Notes under the pieces: model-generated
What the model saw: the letters and a program-made list of their open reading frames with translations, nothing else
Database searches by the model: none
What the model was told of the DNA's origin: nothing
Translations under genes and position numbers: made by a program
Shown: in pieces, positions 25,661-36,117 of the stretch
Position numbering within the stretch: the stretch's first letter is position 1
Layout of the letters: every line of letters starts with the position of its first letter
From: Macquaria australasica
Taxonomy: Eukaryota > Chordata > Actinopteri > Centrarchiformes > Percichthyidae
Length of the DNA stretch: 64,000 nt
Assembly (NCBI GenBank): GCA_005408345.1
Contig: SEMN01000080.1
Coordinates: forward strand, 1,178,001 to 1,242,000
Direction of reading: 5' to 3'

Positions 25661-27288
25661 CAGCAGCTGTTTGTTTTCAGTCTAACCCTCTCTACACTTG
25701 TACTGATGAATACAGGGTTTCACAATTTCGATGAGCACAGAATATATTGGTCCTGTGGTTTATGACAATAGTTCCCATAATTAACAACGTTAACATCCAA
25801 TGGGGGCTTCACAAAGCATCAGTAGGTGCTGCAGAAACAAAATGTATAAAATTGGTCCCTTTTTAGTCTTTAAGGGTTCTGTACAGTAGCTGTAGACTGC
25901 AGCTTCCTTTAGGACCTAAGCTCAAAATCACATTATGTGGATTCTGGCTGAGTATACTAATAAAAATAATTAAAATTGTATAAATCAAGAAGAGGAAACT
26001 TCAGGCCAGTCTTTATTTCTTAAATGAATGGAGAACCTATAAATCACTGTTCACCGTACAACAGGAGCATAGAACAAAAACAAAATGTCACAATAAATCA
26101 TAGAATTTGTGGGAGAAATCAGTCCGTGTCAAATCACACTTGGGATTAATTTTCAAGCACAGGAGTAAGAGTACTCTTGGGTTTGATACTGTGAGAGGAA
26201 GCTGGTTGCAGCTCAGTTTGTCGGCACAAAACAGAACACTTGAATGTCTTTGAACAGCTTTTGAAGATAGAGTAGAAAAGGTTGAAAGCAGCCTTTAGTG
26301 TAGCTTCTAGTTTAAAAGTGAGAAAGACATAATCACAGAGAACCTCAAAAGGACACTTTACCTGTCCAGAGAAAATGCACTGGGAAATATTGTCACATCA
26401 GGAGCAGTCACTGTAGTTTTTAATAAGTCAACCCAAGCGCCATCTGCTGATAGGCGTGGTAACTGCAACAACTACAGTCTCGCACAAGATAGCAAAAATG
26501 CTGTTGGAATCTACTATTTACTTAAACCCTCTTTTATCCATTTATCTTCATCATATTTAGTTGTGCAAGGTCATGTCTCCTCACAGGAGAGAAAACAGCC
26601 TGTCCTCGTCAATAAACGTCTTTACAAGTCTTGTGAAAACAGTTGGCTGTCGACCTCAAACAAAGGACAGAATACAAATCAGCACTGTTGAAGGTCAAAA
26701 AAGTTTTGAGTTAGGCATCATTTAATAAATCCACAATGCGAAGCACACAGTACTCTGACAGTGTTGTGATTTTATTAGATGTTTTAACCTATTTCAGCAG
26801 TATTACATACTGATTTATAAAGAGAAAAATCAAAGTCTAAAATTTAGTTTTCCTCTCAATTGAGAGTTTCTATATTTTCACTCTTAACTGCAGAAGCCAT
26901 GCTTTCATTTGCAATTTACCAAAGATGCTGGACATCACAGCTTTCAGCTATTTCTTTCGAAAAGGGTCCACTGTAAGTGATCCCAAATACCTACATTGTT
27001 TTCTTCTTCTTCTTCTTCTTCTCCTCCTCCCTGTTATTATTATTGTTATGTGGAAATATATAGTTTCTGAAAATGTCAAGAATAAAAAAGGTACTATTTC
27101 CTATCCCCCTTTACAGTTGACTCATTTTCACCAGTGACAAAACTAAACCCTGACTTACAACAGCTATATTTGTGTTTGGATTAAACTTTTCTGCCAGGTG
27201 CCTGGACGAAACCTTGTGCTCAGAAACACAACCAGACCAATAGCTGTTAAGGTTTTCCACATCCGCAGGTTGAGGATGTTGGCAAACG
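25661..27288. other. Intergenic between slc25a29 and the Ig receptor gene
   Basis: No supported exon. A TTC/TCC triplet run lies at about 27000-27031 and opens a leucine-rich frame by composition. A CTCF-like word on the minus strand lies at 26434-26452. Confidence 0.5.
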
Positions 27289-27300
27289 CAGGAAGTGACG
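27289..27300 (+). promoter_or_regulatory. ETS/CRE-like composite site upstream of the Ig receptor gene
   Basis: CAGGAAGTGACG combines an ETS core (GGAA) with a TGACG half site about 72 bases before the start codon. ETS factors are common at leukocyte promoters, so this fits an immune receptor promoter, but a single motif is weak evidence. Confidence 0.35.
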
Positions 27301-27371
27301 TTTCTGTTGAATACCGTTAAGGGTAACAACAGTGAACCTCAAGTGTCACAGTGAACAGATTGGCACACAGG

Positions 27372-29674
27372 ATGGCTGGACTCACTCACATTGTGATGAG
27401 GCAGCTGCTGCTGTTTTCTTTCATCACAGGTAAGAGAAACATTAACACAATCTTATCCTGTGATCTTAGTTTTATAATCTTATCTTGGACATATAGCCTA
27501 TAGAAATAGATCTGACCCTCTTTATCTTCTTTCCACAGGTGTATATGGAGAAGATGGTCTGATATTTGCTGAACGGGGTTATGATATTAAACTTCCATGT
27601 GAAGAAGCTTTAGTCTGCTTTCATATATGGCAGCTCAACGCAAGCGAGACAAGTGATTACATTGCCATAGTCAGTAATGGAGAGATCCAGACAGCTAAAT
27701 CAGAGGATGAGGGCTCAAAATGCACGCTGCAAATCAAAGATCTCACAGCGGAGGATGTTGGACATCATCGCTGCCAACAAAGGACAGATGTCTTCTCTCC
27801 TCACTTTAGTAAGTATTGTCAAGATTAAAGTCTTATCGCTGTGTGGGTTGATACAGAATTTATTTCATCTTATCATGAGACAAAAAAGAGAAATCTTTGC
27901 CATAAACAAATAAATAAAAAAAACGTTTTTTCTTTCTTTCTTTCAGCCCCCTCAGCTACCCCTGAGTTAAACCTCATGCCTGGCAAAACGGTGTCACTGC
28001 AGTGTATTCTCCTCACCTACGTAGAGCAGGGACACTGTGATGCACAGCTACATCAGGTCAGCCTGACGTGGGTGGACGAAGCCGGCGCTGAGATACAAGA
28101 GGACTCACAACATCGGATAAAACAACAGTCTTCTTGTGCCTTAACTCTGACTCTCACCCTTCAAAGTCCTGAAAACAAGACGTTTAGGTGCCAGGCGACT
28201 GTGGATGAACAAGTCCAGACTTCAGTGGAGTTGCGGGTCAGAGTCTCAGGTCAGTATGATTGATCCTAACCAGTAGACTCCTAGGTGTTGAATGCAAAGA
28301 ATTAATAATAACAAATTCTATTTTCTTTGCAGCTCTTAAAGGGAGGGGAAGAGGATTAATCATAGAACCTGAAAATCAAGGTACAGTATTGTTCTCAGAG
28401 ACCAGCGAGTATTGTTATATTAATTGACATTTTTGTAAAGATTTGCTTAATAACTAAATAACATTCCTGTTTATGTTTTTAATAATCCTACCAAGACAGC
28501 AAAAAGGCATAGATTTTAATAATATTGCAGCTAATTCTTTTTTAAATCTATGTTGCGTTCAGGGTTAATCTTATCTGGATTACTGTAGAAAGCTCTACAC
28601 AATTTGTGTATTGAGTGATGTCAAAATACTAAGGGGCACTGAATAGTTTCCAGATCAGATTAGTTTAGTTCAGTTCAATTAAAATATTAAAAGAATAGTT
28701 TGACATTTTGGGAATTACACTCATTCGCTGTCTTACCAAGAGTACACTCTCATAATATTCCTTTAAGGTTAGATTTGAATGTGGAGGACGTGTTTCAGTC
28801 ACACAAAACATTATTTCACGTGTTAAAAGATTGTATTTTTGCATTTTCAGGTGGCAACCGGGACGTGATCGGCGCCGCTGTGGGAGTGGTGGGATGCGTG
28901 GTGCTGACCGCGCTGGTTGCAGTGTTTGTTGTGAACAGAAGAAGAACGAGTAAGCTCTTTTAAACTTCCTGAACCTATAGAAAGGGTCTGTTGAAATCGC
29001 TACAGTGGAAAAATTGTCACATAACCTGTGCACAGACACTAGCGCATGCATGTACACAGTCACTTCCAAACATGTGCCCACACATATCAACTTACACAAC
29101 TGTACTCTGTGGTCTTTGAGGCAATCACTTACGTTAGATGTGTCTACAAGTTCTGTTTTCACTGTTCCCCACATGATGGTAATTGTTTTGCAAATGTAGT
29201 AATGTGTCACAGGCTTTCTTATGTAACCTGTGTAGTTATCAGATACTTAATATAATCAGTCCCTTACATACATACTGTACTGATCTGATCACATAACTGT
29301 AAGAAACAGCCTGAGAAATCTACACACAGCACTGAACATGTCATTATATATAGTGGCCATGTAAACACAGTTGGTAGTAAAATATGAATTTGTGCCTTTA
29401 TATCTTTCTTTTAGGAATCCAGCTGCCTGATGAGTCTTGTTACATGACCAGTACCAACGATGTAAGTCAATTCTCTTTCAAGAACATACAGAGAAAAAGC
29501 TTTTGTGCTTTTGACCACTTTGAAAAGTGAACGAGAGTGTGTGTCTGTGTGTGCCTTTAGGTAATGAATACAGACGATGTGATCTACGCTGACATTATTC
29601 TACCTGTTGGCTCTGACAGAGCGTGGGTCCACGAGTGCGAGTCCACTGAATACGCCTGTGTCCGATACAAATAG
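27372..29674 (+). CDS. Two-Ig-domain membrane receptor with ITIM-like and ITSM-like tail, seven exons
   Basis: Exons: 27372-27429, 27539-27808, 27947-28249, 28333-28380, 28851-28949, 29415-29461, 29561-29674, all with GT/AG borders and one frame of 312 codons plus stop. Order: signal peptide (1-23, hydrophobic RQLLLFSFITGVYG); Ig domain 1 on its own exon (Cys40, Trp50, Cys98); Ig domain 2 on its own exon (Cys129, Trp151, Cys191); a 16-residue stalk exon; a transmembrane helix (about 232-254) stopped by Arg-rich NRRRT; a roughly 55-residue tail. Introns 1-5 are phase 1, usual for Ig genes. The tail holds VIYADI (Tyr284), fitting the ITIM consensus, and TEYACV (Tyr306), fitting the ITSM TxYxx[VI]. 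Possible N-glycosylation at Asn53 and Asn186. I infer an inhibitory or dual-signalling leukocyte receptor. I cannot name the family; NITR-, SLAM/CD2- and PD-1-like receptors are comparisons only. Confidence 0.85.
28690..28765 (+). repeat. Fragment of the TAGTTTGACATTTTGG repeat family in an intron
   Basis: AGAATAGTTTGACATTTTGGG followed by ATTACACTCATTCGCTGTCTT and an ACTCTCATAATATT end matches the left end of the element at 47835-48277. It is a truncated copy in the fourth intron of the Ig receptor gene. Confidence 0.6.
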
Positions 29675-30023
29675 TCTGCTGTCCAAAATGTAAATGCCAG
29701 TGTATCTTTTCTTTGTTTGTGAGCTGTGCTACTGCCATGTATTTTAATACTGTACTGTAACTGTAGTTGGCACTTAAAGAAATTGGGAACCTAACAAGGT
29801 ATTTTACCCTTTAACTCAAACATTTTGCATTTTAACTTCAGAAAAATGTTACATGATTTTCAATAGTCTACCTCAATACATTTTATTTACATCTGACTGC
29901 ATGCATTACTTGGATCTCTATCAGATGTAAGATTATACAAAGGATGTATTTACTGAAATCAGCATTAATTCTCTTTTGTGGTGTTTATTATTGCTTTCTT
30001 TGCAAAACTGTGTTCAAACCTAT

Positions 30024-30029
30024 AATAAA
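30024..30029 (+). promoter_or_regulatory. Candidate polyadenylation signal of the Ig receptor gene
   Basis: AATAAA about 350 bases past the stop codon, followed by TG/T-rich sequence (AAGTCTGTGGTGATTTTATC at about 30055). A short 3' UTR is implied. Confidence 0.55.
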
Positions 30030-30721
30030 TCAAAAGATGACAAACTTGGCTATTAAGTCTGTGGTGATTTTATCAAACAAAACATTACAATAGTTGTAGA
30101 AAGAAAGCTAATAAGATTACTTTAATGTGTGACATTTAAAAATAATTTGTTTCCTTTCTGAATGCATCATGTGACTGTACGATATCAAGGTCAAGAACAT
30201 GGTGATGACAATCTGAACATTTTCCTTTCAATAAATTCAGGCTAGTAACAACTCTGCACAAAATCCAATTTGGGGTATTCAAAAAGCTGGTTAGACAGCT
30301 GTTGAATACAGCAGTGCAAGCAAATTATGGTATACTGACTGTAACTAGAGGTCTTTAGTCTTTATTAATTCGTGTCCAAACCAGGTGGAGGAGCTTGCAA
30401 AATGTGGTGGCAGGCAACATGGTTGAAAGAACAGAAACACATCGCCCAAAGAACACAGGATTTGTTGCATAAAAACTCAACCAGCCACAGAGTAATTGTG
30501 AATGGGATTGTTTGGTGGCATTGTGTTTTTGCAGGTGATGGTGGTTTGGCATTCAGTGCAAAACTTTCAGGTGGCCAAGCTGCACAGCCAAATGCAGCGC
30601 TTCATTTTGGACACAAATCTGCTATTTTGCTGTGCAAACATGCTGAATTAAATTTTGTTTGGAGCTGCCTTCGGTCTTCAGCTCTTTTTACTTTCCCCTG
30701 CCAGTACACACACAATCACAC

Positions 30722-30781
<60 letters not shown>

Positions 30782-32750
30782 CCACAGCAGGTGAGAGACT
30801 GCCGGAGCCGGTCCAGTGTTGCCCTATTTGCATTTTAAATGCTTGTTGCCAGCCCACTACTGTGTTCACAGTGCAGTGCAGCACAGCTAATCTACACACC
30901 TAAGGTGTGTGATTGGCTACAGCCAAGAGTCTGAGGGGGTTGGAGAGCTGGTGAAGACATTGACAAACATTGACAAGAAAGGGGGGAGATGAATAAAATC
31001 GAGAAGCTGTACCAGAATAGGTTAGAGGTCCTTGTTACATATCACATAAAATGAAAGCAGAAATGTTGATCAGATTCTGGATGTGTTCACGTTCTTGATT
31101 TTATCTTCCCAAAGCAGGATGCAAAGGAAGAAAGTAGATTCCCCCTGAAATTTGTTTAAGGCATTAAAGCGAATAAAAGATGAAGGCAAAGAGGGAATGT
31201 AAGAGAGAAACAACCATGAGTAAGATTTAAAAACGCAATAAAGGATATCAAAGTACATAAAATGTCCCTGAACTCACACTCAAAGCTGAAGATCTGGGGA
31301 TAATTTAGCATATTCAGTATGTTTGTAGGCTACAGTACTGAAACTACTGTATATTTCAGCAATGAGGCACTTCTGCAAGGTCAATGTAATGAAACTATTT
31401 CTGGATTAATAATAAATTGTGCAAACGGCGGTGCTCCTGTATGTCTCTTGGGCCTTCTCAATGAAATAAATGACTATTTAAAAAAAGTGTCTTTTAAAAT
31501 GAAAAGGTGCACAGATGGTTTCAGTTTCAGTGACCTCTCTCTTACACTCCACTGCTTTGATGCAATTTTCAGACACTTCCTTTGACCTTTTCCTTACAAA
31601 ATGTGTCATCATCATCATCATTTCAAAATTTACAGTAAGCTTAAGGTAACAGTAATCTCGCTGCTTCAAGAATTTCGATAGACGGCAACTTCTAAAACAT
31701 TTTAGGTCAAAGGCAACAAGAGAAGGAAGCTCTTTATCAAGAGGGGGAACTTTTTATTCACACACACATATTACCATACCTTTTATCAAGTGGGTGTCTA
31801 CATGCATTATCTCAGCTTGCAATGTCAGAAATACAAACCAAAGTGGTGAAACTGACCCCCCCACACACACACAGGACGCTACACACACTCACACATTGTC
31901 CAAATAGCTGATAAGCCTTAGGTCAAAAGCCTTGAACCCCAGCGAACTCAGGCACCAGCTTGTCTGCCAAGTGCTTGGAGCGGACAGATCAGTGGGGGCC
32001 AAATGCTGCTGTCCCCTGGTGTGTGAGCATGTGGGTGTGTGTGTGTGTGGGGGTAAAAAGCCATAGGGTTGGGGTCTACAGTAGAGGCAGTGGGGGTTGG
32101 GGACAGTCGCTGGGATTGTTGTGCGTGTGTGGAACAAAAGGCCTTGATTACTGAAATCCTGCAAAAGGCAGGAGAGGAGGTGTTAAAAGTGATACAGTGG
32201 AGAAACAGACCTGGAGCTCAGGAGCCCTCCTCTCCTCTCATAAAGCTCATGTCCACACCCTGTCTGCACATATCCACTCCAATCCACAACATGGAGACTG
32301 GAGAATAAATACTAAATCAATTCATAGTAATTGTGAAAGAAAGAGCAAGTTCATCGCTGCAAATGTTCAGTTTTTTTCTATATTTTTGCATTGAGGAAGA
32401 ATTTAAACAAGTTTAACAAGCAATACAATTAAACTCCACACATGATATCTTTTTGTGCAACCACATAAGAATGAGGATAGTTTATTTATGAGGCCAAAAA
32501 TAACCCCGATTGTTGTTTGACGCCAAGAGCACTTGACTTGTAACCTTGAAAGTGAACTGCTGACATGTGGAGTTGGCTTTGACAAAGGAAAAGCAACAAC
32601 AACAAAAAAACCCTAAACAAAAAACGTGTTGATAAAATCCTAAAACACCGATACCTGTTAACCCACAAGGCTGCCTCTGTGTTCTGATGGCCCCATGACA
32701 CATTGGCTTTTGTTAACACTTCACATTGAAATTGACCCTGGCTGTAGTCT
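30030..32750. other. Intergenic between the Ig receptor gene and vrtn
   Basis: No supported exon. It holds a CA microsatellite at 30724-30780 and short TG-rich segments near 32030-32050. The open frames are compositional or short and lack domain similarity. Confidence 0.5.
30724..30780 (+). repeat. (CA)n microsatellite
   Basis: An uninterrupted CA run of about 28 units, making threonine/histidine frames on one strand and valine/cysteine frames on the other. Confidence 0.97.
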
Positions 32751-32754
32751 ACTT

Positions 32755-32840
32755 GAGGAGGAGGAGGAGGAGGGAGAGGTGGGGAGAGGAGGAGGAGGGA
32801 GAGGAGGGGAGGGGAGGGGAGGGGAGGGGGAAGGAGGTGT
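32755..32840 (+). promoter_or_regulatory. vrtn: G-rich tract at the vrtn promoter, potential G-quadruplex
   Basis: GAGGAGGAGG-type repeats pass into five or more GGGGA units at about 32806-32831, giving more than four G-runs of at least three with one-base loops. It sits just before the probable first exon of vrtn and is likely nucleosome-poor core promoter sequence. Quadruplex formation is inferred from pattern only. Confidence 0.5.
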
Positions 32841-32849
32841 TTCTCGGCG

Positions 32850-33074
32850 CAGAGACAAAAAAAGCGAATCGACGATTAACAATTTCCTGAAGGGAGGTGC
32901 TGCTTATCACTCCCAAAATCTCCACTGCTCACCGGAGGAGGACACTCTGGAGCTGCACGCACACAATGGACTAAAACTCCCAGAGAGAGAGAGCAACACC
33001 ATCAGCTGAGAATCCCTCCGCTACAAACAAGTGACTTCCTTTGAGTCTCGTTTTTTTGTCTGTGGACGTTTCAG
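32850..33074 (+). other. vrtn: Probable 5' non-coding exon of vrtn
   Basis: Sequence ending GTGGACGTTTCAG|GTAGGAAAAC gives a good splice donor at 33075, and the next acceptor in front of the coding start is at 33893-33894 (TTCTTCCCTCCAG). The 5' limit is a guess based on the G-rich tract upstream. A frame through 32695-33009 is Glu/Gly-rich from composition and is not considered coding. Confidence 0.45.
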
Positions 33075-33914
33075 GTAGGAAAACAATTGTTTCTAATAAT
33101 GTTTTGCGTTACGATTATCGAGGAGTACTTTGTATTTGTTTGTTTTTTTAAATTAAGATACGCGTTTTATGTTCTGTTTAAGTGGAGAGTCTGACTGATA
33201 CAAACTTCACTTGGACTGGTTTAAACTTTGCAAGTTCAATTAAGTGTCTGGAATTACAGAACTGGGCGAGTAAATCACCGAGAGCCTAAAAAAAAATACA
33301 AAATCATGGCGCAGCACAAAATAGGCATTTTACTATTGTAGGTAACGACTTTGGATTTGATCTGACTTAGTTTTAATTAGAACAATAAGTCACATTGGCC
33401 TGCTGATTACAGAAAACACACACTCTCACCGAATGGACTTTTGCTTACTTGTAATTTGTAAAAGGCCTAACCTTAAGCACAGCAATGGTTTTGCATTTGT
33501 AAAGAAAAAAAAAACAAGGTTAGACTGGGTCAACGAGATGAGTGACAGCACATGCATTTAAGAATTAAAGCAGAATAGATCTGCTAAATTCTTCATTTTG
33601 CAGGAATTAATTGGGTGTCATAAATTAGCATGTGAGATGTGTTTATTTTGAGTCCAAACTTCACCAGCAGTTTTTTTGATTAAGCTGCAGCTGTTGTTAC
33701 ACCACAGTAATCTACATAATCTAGTCTACTGGTAACAAAGGCATGAACACATTTCCCTAAGCCTATTCCCTATTGTTTGGAGAGTTTTATACCACTAGAC
33801 TTCCCAGAATCATCTGTTTTTACTGATCATCTGGAGCTTCCCTCTGCTCCTCCATTATCTCTAACTTTTGTTCACCATCTCTTCTTCCCTCCAGCTCTCA
33901 TCAGATCCCCAGGT

Positions 33915-36117
33915 ATGATTCAGAGGAAGGAGGTCGTGCTGTCTGTTCTGGGGGAGCTCCAGGAGGCCACAGAGAGTTCTGGCCTGGACGCTCTGACCAG
34001 AGTGGCCCTGGAGGTGGACCAGGTCCTTGCTCCCTTCCAGCTCCCCAGGACCCCCTGTCAGGATTTCCCTGAATGGGCAGGCGTGGATGACACGGCTCAT
34101 GGCCTGTACCCGGCTGATGCACCCATGGGCCTCCTGCCTCTAAACTGCAAGGGAGAAGGCAACGTACTGTTCGATGCAGTTAGCATGCTGTTAGTTGGCA
34201 ACACTGGACTTAGCTTGGAGCTAAAGGTGAGTGTGGTGGTTTATAATCTTAGTCTAAATGTATACTGTTGCACATCAATACAGACTTTTTCTAGCTGTTT
34301 ATATGTGCACTTAATGATTGTAATATTAATTGCGTTAATATTGTCCCCCACAGGTACGGACGGTAGTGGAAATGGTGCTATGGAAGAGATACTACCTGTC
34401 TGGGATGATCGATTCAAAAATGATGCTTCAAGCCGTTCGCTTCAGCCTCTGTGCTGAAGAGTCTGAGGACATGCTCAACCTGCCTGCAACAGTCTTGGAG
34501 GCCATCTTTGATGCAGATGTCAAAGCGTCCTGCTTCCCTGGCTCCTACGCCAACATGTGGCATGTGTATGCCCTGTCATCAGTCCTGCAGTTTAACATCT
34601 ACTCCATCTACCCCATGTTCAACCTCAAGATCCGACCCTATTTCAACCGCGTCATACGTCCCAGGACCTGGCCTAAAGACTCTGAGACACTAACCCTACA
34701 CATCATGTGGTCTGGCGAGCTGCAGGCTGAGTCTTTGTTCAGGCCGAATCATTTTGTGGCACTAGTCCAGACAAGTGACCTCACGTTCGGAAGCCCTGAT
34801 AGTGAGCAGAGGGAGTCCCCAATCAAGAGCGAGGAGCCGCTGAACCAGGACTCTCAGCTTTCTTACCCGAATCTGAAGGACAAGTACAACATCACCAAGA
34901 GGACCTTCTACCGCTGGAAGAGGCAGACGCAGGAGCACTGCAAAAAGTCAGCAGCCAGGTACGAGGCTAAGTATTTCCTTCAGGCCTGCTACTTGGAGGG
35001 CAAGCTCATCCCTCTGCACCAGTTTAAAGAGTTTTTCCCAGAGATTTCAAGGTCGTCTTACTACAACTGGAAGCACGAGCTCCTGAAATCTGGAGGAACC
35101 TTCTCCACCTCATCGTCGACCGGAGAAATTAGTCCTGGAGAGAGCACGGAACAGGAGGCCTGGTCTTCACCTGAAGCGAAGCAGGACGAGCCAGACCACC
35201 ACGACAGCGTGGCCAGTATGTTTGGCCTCAGCCTCGGCAAGCTGGACCTGGAGCGGGCCCAGAATGTCGCTCATATGCAGGAAGCCAAGCGCTGTCTGCA
35301 AGACTGCATCGCCATGAACGCCTCCCTCCCCTTCAGGATCTTCAAAAGAAATTTCCCAGGGATCTCCAGATCAACCTACTACAATTGGAGGAGAGAAGCC
35401 ATGCTGTTCAACAGAGGTTACAAAGGCAGTGTTGGCAGCAGTGAGGACAGCTCAGATGCAGACAAGAGCCAAAGTCCAAAAAGTCTGTCGCCAGTCCTGC
35501 CTAACACCAACCAGCCTGTCGTGGCCAGAACGAGGATCTGCGGACGAAAACACAAAAGTTTCAGGCTGGCGTACATGAGTAAAAAACAGCTCCGAGATGC
35601 TGCAAAGCTGCATGTTCAGAAGTCCAAATGGTCCCTGACGAAGTTCAAGCTCAAGTTCCCATCCATGTCCCCTTGTTTCTACTGGCTGTGGCGTAGCGGT
35701 CAGAACCGCAAGAAGAAGATGGTCGCACAGAGTTCAGTGATCAACCTTCCTGAGAGTCTGGAGAACACTGCTACAGAAAACAAGATTATGGAGAGGAGGA
35801 TGGATAGTCAGCATGTGCTCCCATTTGTTGAGAGTCCTAGATATCTAGAAAGTTCCTCCATGCCCTCCTTTGATGCCCCACATTCAAAGCACACTCTTCA
35901 CGGCAAGGCACCCATAGATGAGCAGATGTTTGCGATGGATGTTGTGGCTCTGGCCAACTTCAAGGCCAAGGCCAAGCTGTTCCTGCAGCAGCGCTTTGAG
36001 GAGAAATCCTTCCCCACATTTAAAGAATTCAGGTCTTACTTCCCCTTCACTCCACGCTCGACGTACTACATGTGGAAGCGAGCTTTGCATCATGGGGTGT
36101 CACTGGTTCATGGGTAA
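33915..36117 (+). CDS. vrtn: Vertnin, two coding exons
   Basis: Coding exons 33915-34226 and 34354-36117 (donor AAG|GTGAGT, acceptor CCCCCACAG) give a 691-residue protein. The start MIQRKEVVLSVLGELQEA was chosen over a Met at 33777 because a splice acceptor lies between them and the sequence resembles known vertnin N-termini. The first half carries the conserved vertnin core (LPLNCKGEGNVLFDA, MIDSKMMLQAVRFSLC, AIFDADVKASCFP, NIYSIYPMFNLKIRPYFNRV). The second half carries five helix-turn-helix-like modules ending at NITKRTFYRWKR (283-294), FPEISRSSYYNWK (332-344), FPGISRSTYYNWRRE (438-452), FPSMSPCFYWLWRSG (539-553) and FPFTPRSTYYMWKRAL (667-682). Vertnin is a nuclear DNA-binding regulator tied to thoracic vertebral number in pigs and to Notch/somite segmentation. 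No breaks. Confidence 0.95.

Noticed and set aside
28665..29210. 181-codon frame on the minus strand
   Set aside because: Antisense to the stalk, transmembrane and intron sequence of the Ig receptor gene; no domain and no conserved start or splice context.
30372..30903. 140- and 82-codon frames rich in Thr/His
   Set aside because: They run through the CA microsatellite at 30724-30780; the repeat itself has no stops in these frames.
32695..33009. 104-codon Glu/Gly-rich frame before vrtn
   Set aside because: Comes from the purine tract; the following sequence reads better as a non-coding first exon ending at the 33074 donor.
33777..33914. Upstream Met extending the vrtn coding region by 46 codons
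   Set aside because: A pyrimidine tract and AG acceptor at about 33883-33894 lie inside this stretch, and the vertnin family starts at the Met at 33915.
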